Shown here: piece after piece, positions 48,901 through 57,900 of the stretch | Numbering within the stretch: position 1 is the first letter of the stretch | Layout of the letters: each line of letters begins with the position of its first letter | NCBI RefSeq assembly: GCF_045679555.1 | Contig: NC_092098.1 | Coordinates: 18,427,038 to 18,491,037, forward strand | DNA: 64,000 bases | Direction of reading: 5' to 3' | Source of the DNA: Salvelinus alpinus | Taxonomy: Eukaryota; Chordata; Actinopteri; Salmoniformes; Salmonidae | The notes under the pieces: generated by a model | Databases searched by the model: none | What the model saw: the letters and a program-made list of their open reading frames with translations, nothing else | What the model was told of the DNA's origin: nothing | Made by a program: the position numbers and the translations under genes

Positions 48901-51900
48901 GATGACACCATACCAACCGGAACGCCAGTACTCCCCGATGCTTTGTGTGTTGGCTTCTGCATTTTGTCACATGGAATGACGCTGGAGAGACGAAGCAGGC
49001 ACGGGGAGTCAAACATTTAATAAAGAACGGACATGGAACGAGACAGGAACAGCGTCAGCAAACAAGTAACACAAACAAAAGTAAATCAATGCAGAAGCGG
49101 GGAACAGAGCTGGGGAACTGACAAATATAGGGGAGGTAATAACAGGGGATGAGTGAGTCCAGGTGAGTCCAATATCGCTGATGCGCGTGACGAGGGAAGG
49201 CAGGTGTGCGTAATGGATGATAAGAGTGTGTGATGCAGGGCAGCCTGGCGCCCTCTGCGGGAGCAGATGTGACAGTTATAAATTATGAAGTTAACTGTAT
49301 GGATAAAAGGCTACATTGTGCTGTTCTCTTCATTGATCTGTCAAAGGCTTTAGATACTGTTGATCACTCACTGCTAATTCAAAGGCTTTTCTCAATTGGC
49401 CTAGGCTCTATTTGAACTACATTCTGCCTTCACTGTATACAGAAAACTTTAATGACCTGAAATTAGTACTGAATGCAGGTAATACTAAGTATATGTTGTT
49501 CTCTAAAAATAAGTCTGATTTAAGCATACTGTACTTTGGATGGTGTCCATACAGTGCATTTAGAAAGTGTTCAGACCCTTTGACTTTATCCACATTTCTT
49601 GTTACGTTAAAGCCTTATTCTAAATTTGATTACATGTATAAAAAATGTAAAACTGAAATATCACATTTACATAAATATTCAGACCCTTTACTCAGTACTT
49701 TGTTGAAGCACCTTTGGCAGCGATTACAGCCTTGAGTCTTCAGGAAAAGGACGCTACAAGCTTGGCACACTGTATTTGGGGAGTTTCTCCCATTCTTCTC
49801 TGCAGATCCTCTCAAGCTCTGTCAGGTTGGATTGGGAGCGACGCTCCACAACTATTTTCAGGTCTGTCCAGAGATGCCACTCATGCATTGTCTTGGCTGT
49901 GTGCTTAGGGTTGTTGTCCTGTTGGAAGGTGCACATTCACCCCAACCTGAAGTCCTGAGTGCTCTGGAGCAGATTTTCATCAAGGATCTCTCTGTACTTT
50001 GCTCCGTTCATCTTTCCCCCGATCCTGACTAGTATTCCAGTCTCGGCCGCTGAAAAACATCCCCACAGCATGATGCTGCCACCACCATGCATCAAGGTAA
50101 GGATGGTGCCAGGTTACCTCCAGACGTGACGCTTGGCATTCAGGCAAAAGAGTTGAATCTTGATTTCATCAGACCAGAGTGACCATCGGGAACTCTGGAG
50201 CCCTGTCAGAGTGACCATTGGGTTCTTCTCCCCCGATTGCTCAGTTTAGCCAGGCAGCCAGCTCTAGGAAGAGTCTTGGTGGTTCGAAACTTCTTCCATT
50301 TAAGAATGATGGAGGCCACTGTGTTCTTGGGGACCTTCAATGCTGAAGAAATGTTTTGGTACCCTTCCCCAGATCTGTGCCTCGACACAATCCTGTCTCG
50401 GAGCTCTACTGACAATTCCTTCGACCTCATGGCTTGACTTTTGCTCTGACATGCACTGTCAACTGTGGGACCTTATATAGACAGATCTGTGCCTTTCCAA
50501 ATCATGTCCAATCAATTGAATTTACCACAGGTGGACTTCAGTCAAGTTGTAGAAACATCTCAAGAATGATTAATGGAAACAGGATGCACCTGAGCTCAAT
50601 TTTGAGTCTCATAGCAATGGGTCTGAATACTTATGTAAATAAGGTATTTCTGTTTTTTGTTTTTTTAATAAATTTGCAAACATTTCTAAAAACCTGTTTT
50701 TCCTTTGTCATTATGGGGTATTGCATGTATATTGATGAGGAATCATATTTATTTAATCCATTTTAGAATAAGGCTGTAACATAACAAAATGTGGGAAAAG
50801 TAAATGGGTCTGAATACTTTCCGAATGCACTGTATATACAGTACCAGCCAAAAGTTTGGACACACGTTCTCATTCAAGGTTTTTTCTTTACTTTTACTAT
50901 TTTCTACATTGTAGAATAATAGTGAAGATATCAAAACTATAAAATAACACATATGGAATCATGTAGTAACCAAAAAAGTCTGAAACAAATCAAAATATAC
51001 TTTATTTTAGATTCTTCAAAGTAGCCACCCTTTGCCTTGATGACAGCTTTGCACACTCTCGTTTTCACTACACCCGCAGTAACATCTGCTAAATATGTGT
51101 ATATGACCAATTAAATTGTATTTTATTTGGCACTGTATATCGTGTCCACGCTTACAAATATCTGGATAGTACTGTATATTGTTGAGTTAGTTAAACTCTC
51201 TTGGGTAGGGAGCAGTATTTTCACATCCGGATGAAAAGCGTGCCCAGAGTAAACTGCCTGCTACTCAGGCCCAGATCCTAGGATATGCATATTATTAGTA
51301 GATTTGGATATAAAACACTCTGAAGTTTCTAAAACTGTTTGAATGATGTCTGTGAGTATAACATAACTCATATGGCAGGCAAAAACCTGAGAAAAAATCC
51401 AACCAGGAAGTGGGAAATCTGAGGTTTGTAGGTTTTCAACTCTTTGCTTTTCCAAGATACAGTGGAGATGGGGTCATGTTGCACTTCCTAAGGCTTCCAC
51501 TAGATGTCAACAGCCTTTAGAACCTTGTTTGATGCTTCTACTGTGAAGTGAAGTGGGGGCAAATGAGAGGGGATTGAGTAAGGTCTCTCCCAGAGTGCCA
51601 CGAGCTGACCATGTGCGTTCATGTGAGAGTTAGCTTGAGTTCATTGCATTTCTGAAGACAAAGGAATTCTCCGGTTGGAACATTATTGAAGATTTATGTT
51701 AAAAACATCCTAAAGATTGGTTCTATACTTCATTTGACATGTTTCTACGGACTGTAATATAACTTTTTGGACTTTTCGTCCGTACTTTCCGCTGGACTTG
51801 CACGCGCGTCGTGAGCTTAGATTGTGTACTGAACGCAAAACAACAAGGAGGAATTTGGACATAAATGATTGACATTATCGAACAAAACAAACATTTATTG

Positions 51901-54900
51901 TGGAACTGGGATTCCTGGGAGTGCATTCTGATGAAGATCATCAAAGGTAAGTGAATATTTCGAATGCTATTTCTGACTTCTGTTGACTCCAACATGGCGG
52001 ATATCTCTTTGGGTTGATTTGTCGTCTGAGCGCCGTACTCAGATTATTGCATGGTTTGCTTTTTCCGTAAAGTTTTTTTTAAATCAGCGGTTGCATTAAG
52101 GAGAAGTGGATCTAAAATTCCATGTATAACACTTGTATTTTCATCAACATTTATGATGACTATTTCGGTAAATTGATGTGGCTCTCTGCAAAATCACAGG
52201 ATGTTTTGGAACTACTGAACATAACGCACCAATGTAAACTCAGATTTTTGGATATAAATATGAACTTTACCGAACAAAACATACATGTATTGTGTAACAT
52301 GAAGTCCTATGAGTGTCATCTGATGAAGATCATCAAAGGTTAGTGATTAATTGTATCTATATTTCTGCTTTTTGTGACTCCTCTCTTTGGCTGGAAAAAT
52401 GGCTGTGTTTTTCTGTGACTTGGCTCTGACCTAACATAATCGTTTGGTTTGCTTTCGTCGTAAAGCCTTTTTGAAATCGGACACTGTGGCTGGATTGACA
52501 ACAAGTGTATTTTTAAAATGGTGTAAAATACATGTATGTTTGAGGAATTTTTATTATGGGATTTCTGTTGTTTTGAATTTGGCGCCCTGCAGTTTCACTG
52601 GTTGTTGACGAGGTGAGACGCTACCGTTCCACATACCCTAGAGAGGTTTTTAAGAAGCTGAGAATAAAAATGGGCTTCTTTGAAAGAAACAGGTCCTGCC
52701 TCTCGCTAAATAGTAGAAAGCAGATTATTTAGTCAACGTTCCTATCGCTCCTAGACTATGGCAACATCATCTATATGAATGTAGCGCACTGCACTTTATT
52801 ACGGGAGACAATTTTAGTACTCATCACTGCATTCTCAAACAGAAAGTTGGATGGCTGGCTTTGATGTCACGTACATTACTATGTTTTCATTTATAAAGTC
52901 CTTTTACATAAAGCCCCACTGCACCTAACATCATAACTAAACTTTAGACATACGAGTTACCACACTCTGGAAATTCCTTTGGTCTTTACTGAGTTAGGTA
53001 AATCAGCTTTTAGTTTTCATTCACCTTATTTATGGAACAATCTTCAAAATGTTCTTAAATGTGATGTTCTGGTGCAACTAGGGCAATTCAGAAAGCTGAT
53101 TGAGCAACTTAATACTGATGAATTTGTTTGTATTTTAGGACCGCGTTTTACTTTCTTTCTTTGTATTTATATGTGATGTGTGTATGTTCTGTAATTGTTA
53201 GGGGTGTGTACGGGAGGCGGAGTCAGGTGCAGGAGAGCAGAGTGTAGTAAACAGGCGCACTTTAATTACGGTCCAAAAATGACAGCACATAAAAACATAA
53301 ACGTGCCAAAAACACAGAACATAACAAAAGTATTGTGCCTGACAATATCCACATAACAATAAACAATTACACACAAAGACATGGAGGGGAACAGAGGACT
53401 AAATACATGCAGTGATTATGGAATGAAAACCAGGTGTGTATGGAACAAGACAAAACAAATGGATATATGAGAAATGGAGCGGCGATGGCTAAAAAGCCAG
53501 TGACGTCGATCGCCGAACGCCGCCTCGAACAAGGAGAGGAGCCGACTTCGGCGGAAGTCGTGACAGTAATTTATGTAATTCAGGGCTCCCTGATAAAATA
53601 AAGGTTAAATTAAAATTTTAAAAAGCTAATTTGTCTTATTTAGTTAGCTTGCTGTTGCTAGCTGGCCTTAATCAATACCCACGTCTTTGGCACCCAGGGA
53701 ACAGTGGGTTAACTGCCATGCTCCTGGGGCAGAAAAACAGATTTTTACCTTGTCAGCTCGGGGATTCAATCCAGCAACCTTCCGGTTACTGGCCCAACGC
53801 TCTAACCACTAGGCTACCTGCCACCCGAGGAAGCTCTAACCACTAGGCTACTTGCAGAGCGTTCTAAGCCACAAATAAAAGCAGGTAGCCAGTCACTAAA
53901 AAAAGGGGGGGAAAAGGATTTAAATATAAAAATCTATACAAAAATAAGACCCATAAATATCAAAAATAAGAAACAAAGACAAATAGAAACAAATTGTATT
54001 ATATAAACACAAATAAAAAAGATAATCAAATTATTACACTATTACCCTATTGCTAACAAAAAACACACAAATAAAACTAAATTGCACAAATCCTATATCA
54101 CTCAAATACACAAATAGAATAACACACTTATAAAGAAGAGAACCTGATTATTCCACGATTCCACTATACTACAGAAACACACAAACTAAATTGCACAACT
54201 ACATTAGTACTGTACAAAGTTAGAGGTGCGCTATTTGATAGATTCCCCCGCTCCCCCTTCCTCGGACTTCCAGTGGGGAGACCTGAGGTCAACCTACCCC
54301 CGCCCCCCTCCCCATCTCGTACTTCTGAGTGGGAGACCTTCCCAGACAGTAGCCTACCTAGCTCACAAACTAGAATCAGGGTGCCCACTCTGACAAGGTT
54401 AATTGACCCACAGTCCCACACGGTGACATGATATCATTGACGTGACGTGCAAATGAGCGATAGAAAACCGATTGTGCAAATGTCACCATTCCGAATATTA
54501 TTATTATTTGTAATTTTTTAATATAAATGTTTTTGTGCGGGCGCCCTGTGCCGCCCCCGGCAAGATGCCACCCTGGGCGGCTGCCCATGTCGCCTATACT
54601 TAAATCCGCCACTGAGTGTAGGTGCAATGTTTGAATCAGCATGTTAGACCGCTGTGCCACTCGGGGTCCCGAGTGTAGTGCACATGTGACAAACTCTTTC
54701 CATGGAGGGCTGAGTGTTTGCAGGTTTTTAGCTCCTTCCTTGTACTTGATTGATAAATTAAGGTCACTAATTAGTAAAGAACTCCCCTCATCTACAAAGT
54801 AAAATGCATTCATAGCCCTTGACTTTTTAAAAATGTTGCTATGTTACAGACTGAATTTAAAATTACATTGAGATTTTGTGTCACTGGCCTACGAACAATA

Positions 54901-57900
54901 CCCCATAATGTCAAAGGGGAATTATGTTTTTAGAAATATTTGTACAAATTAATAACAAATGAAAAGCTGAAATGTCTTGAGTCAATAAGTATTCAACCCC
55001 TTTGTTATGGCAAGCATGAATAAATTCAGGAGTAAAAATTGCTTAACAGGTCACATGATAAGTTGCATGGACTCACTCGGTGTGCAATAATAGTGTTTAA
55101 GATGATGATTTTTTAATGACTACCTCATCTCTGTACCCCACACAATTATCTTTAATAAGACCAGGGAGGTTTCCCAATGCCTCACAAAGGGCACCTATTG
55201 GTAAATAGGTCCAAAAAAATGCAGACATTGAATATCCCTTTGAGCATTGGGAAAATTATGAATTCAACTTTGGATAGTATAACTAACTCAGTTGCCGGAG
55301 AGGAAGGAAACCACTCAAGGATTTCACCATGAGGCCAATGGTGACTTTAAAACAGTTACATAGTTTAATGGCTGTGATAGGAGAAAACTGAGGATGGATT
55401 AACAGCATACTCCACAATACTAAATGACAGAGTGAAAAGAAGGAAGCCTGTACAGAATAAAAAATATTCCAAGACATGCATCCGGTGTGCAATAAGGCAC
55501 TTAAGTAAAACGGGAAAAATGTGTGTCCTTTATGTCCTGAATACAAATCCAACACAACACATCATTGAGTACCACTTCATATTTTCAAGTATTGTGGTGG
55601 CTGCATCATGTTATGGGTATGCTTGTCATTGGCAAGGGAGTTTTTAGGGTAAAAAGAAATTAATGGAGAAAAGAATGGAGAATGGAGCTAAGCACAGCCA
55701 AAATCTTGGAGGAAAACCTGGTTAGTCCGCTTTTCAACAGACACTGGGAGACAAATTCACCTTTCAGCAGGACAATACCCTAAAACACAAGGCCAAATAT
55801 ACACTGGAGATGCTTACCAAGACGACATTGAATGTTCCTGAGTGGCTTAGTTACAATTTTGACTTAAATCGACTTGAAAATGTCTGCCTAGCAATGACCG
55901 ACAACCAACATTACATATTTTTTTTAAAGAATACTTTGCAAGTATTGTACAATCCATGTGTGCAAAGCTTACCCAGAAAGACTCACAGCTCTAACCGCTG
56001 CCAAAGGTGATTCTAACATCTATTGACTCTCTGTATTTCATTTTCAATAAATGTTCAAACATTTGTAAAATTATGTTTTCACTTTGTCATTATGGGGTAT
56101 TGTGTGTCGACGGGTGAGAGAAAAAAATGTCATCCCCTTGGAATTCAGGCTGTACTGTAACACAACAAAATGTGGAAAAAGGGAAGGGGTCTGAATATTT
56201 TCCGAATGCGCTGTAAGTCAAGGGTTATGAATACTTTCTGAAGGCACTTTATGTAACCCCTGTGTGTTTTTTGTGTGATGTGATGAACGTATTGTAAATG
56301 CCTGTTTGATGGGAAACAACGTCCAGTATCATGTCTCATTGCCAGAGACATGATGCCCCCTTTACAGAGTGGTTTTTGTCTTTAGGGATGCCGTCCCAGT
56401 CCCATCACCAAGAGCAGCGCTGATCCAGAGCCTAACGTCCCAGAGTGCAGAGTTTGTGATGGAAGAGCACGTGCAGCTCAGCACTGGACTGCAGACCCAG
56501 GAGAGACACTTGTTCCTCTTCAGTGACACACTCATCATCGCTAAATCAAAGTTAGTCCTCAGCATATAAAAATAATGTTCACTTACTGAACAAGATGAAT
56601 AGAGTAGATGAGAACTAACAATGACTTAATAGAAGTTATCATTTTCTCCATTATGTAAATTGTACAGATTTATCTTAGGACGAGAGGGGCACTTTAACAA
56701 AATGAAAATATAATGTGGAATTGATGATTGCAATTACTGTTGTATTTGTCCTGATAGATTGCTGATATCATTGTATTTACCTGTTGTCTTGCAGGTCTTC
56801 CACAAGCCGCAAACGGAAGGAGAGAGTGAGGCTGTGTGAGATGTGGTTGGCTTCCTGCACGGAAGAGGTTGCAGAGAGAAAACTGTGCTCAAAGAACTCC
56901 TTTGTCATTGGCTGGCCTACCACCAATTACGTGGTAACTCTCAGGTAGGCTACTCCAATCTAATCATTTTTGGTTAGTACTTGACATTTAATTAAATTCC
57001 TATTTTGGGAAATAAATATGACATTTGTTTTCCCTATCAGTTCATCGGAGTCAAAGGAGAAGTGGCTTTCCACTTTACAATGGTAAGGAAATACTCACAA
57101 AACCCAGATGTACAATATAGAAAATGATTTCTGAAATTAAATGTATAGGATTATGTACTGTACCTATCTGATGCATGCACATTAGCACTAATATATGCCA
57201 CATGTGCTATTTGGCACAGGCACATCACAAAATCCAAGGAAGTGGAATATCTCAGTAATCTCACCATGAAGGTTCTTCTCATGGACATTGGAAATAGTGC
57301 AATGGTAAGAGAATTCACTCATCTACAACTACTGCTACTTCTCGGATGCTTATTGATTATTTTCCCCAAATGTTCACATTCTAAATGAAATATGATTACA
57401 TGTATGACTATTTCTAGTTAACATAACATTTATTCAAGTAACCTCAGAAAATATTTTCCAATTTTATAAGATTATGAAGGAATTATTTGTGTTTTAATCT
57501 AGACGACTGTGAATGTGGACAATACATGTGACGTTGACAAAGTCATCAGGATCCTCACCCAACAATTTAGACTCACTGTGAGTTGTTGCCACCAATTTCT
57601 GTGTTCATTATGTCTTTGTTCTATTATTAGAAGTAATCCAAATGTTTTGTTTGGATTATGTATTGACAAACATTTTACTATAATTATAGAGTAATATATC
57701 ATTATTATTATTACTATTACCAAGCTCTGCAATATTACACCTGTTGTAAATCTTTTTATTTTTATTTTTTTATGTTTACTCTTTAGAATTTAGATCAAAT
57801 TCTGCTACCACTAGCCTACATGTTTACTCATAGATCTTTAGAAAAGACAGGAAGAGTATCAGAAAAGGAACACAAGGATCATTGACAACATTTTATGCTT

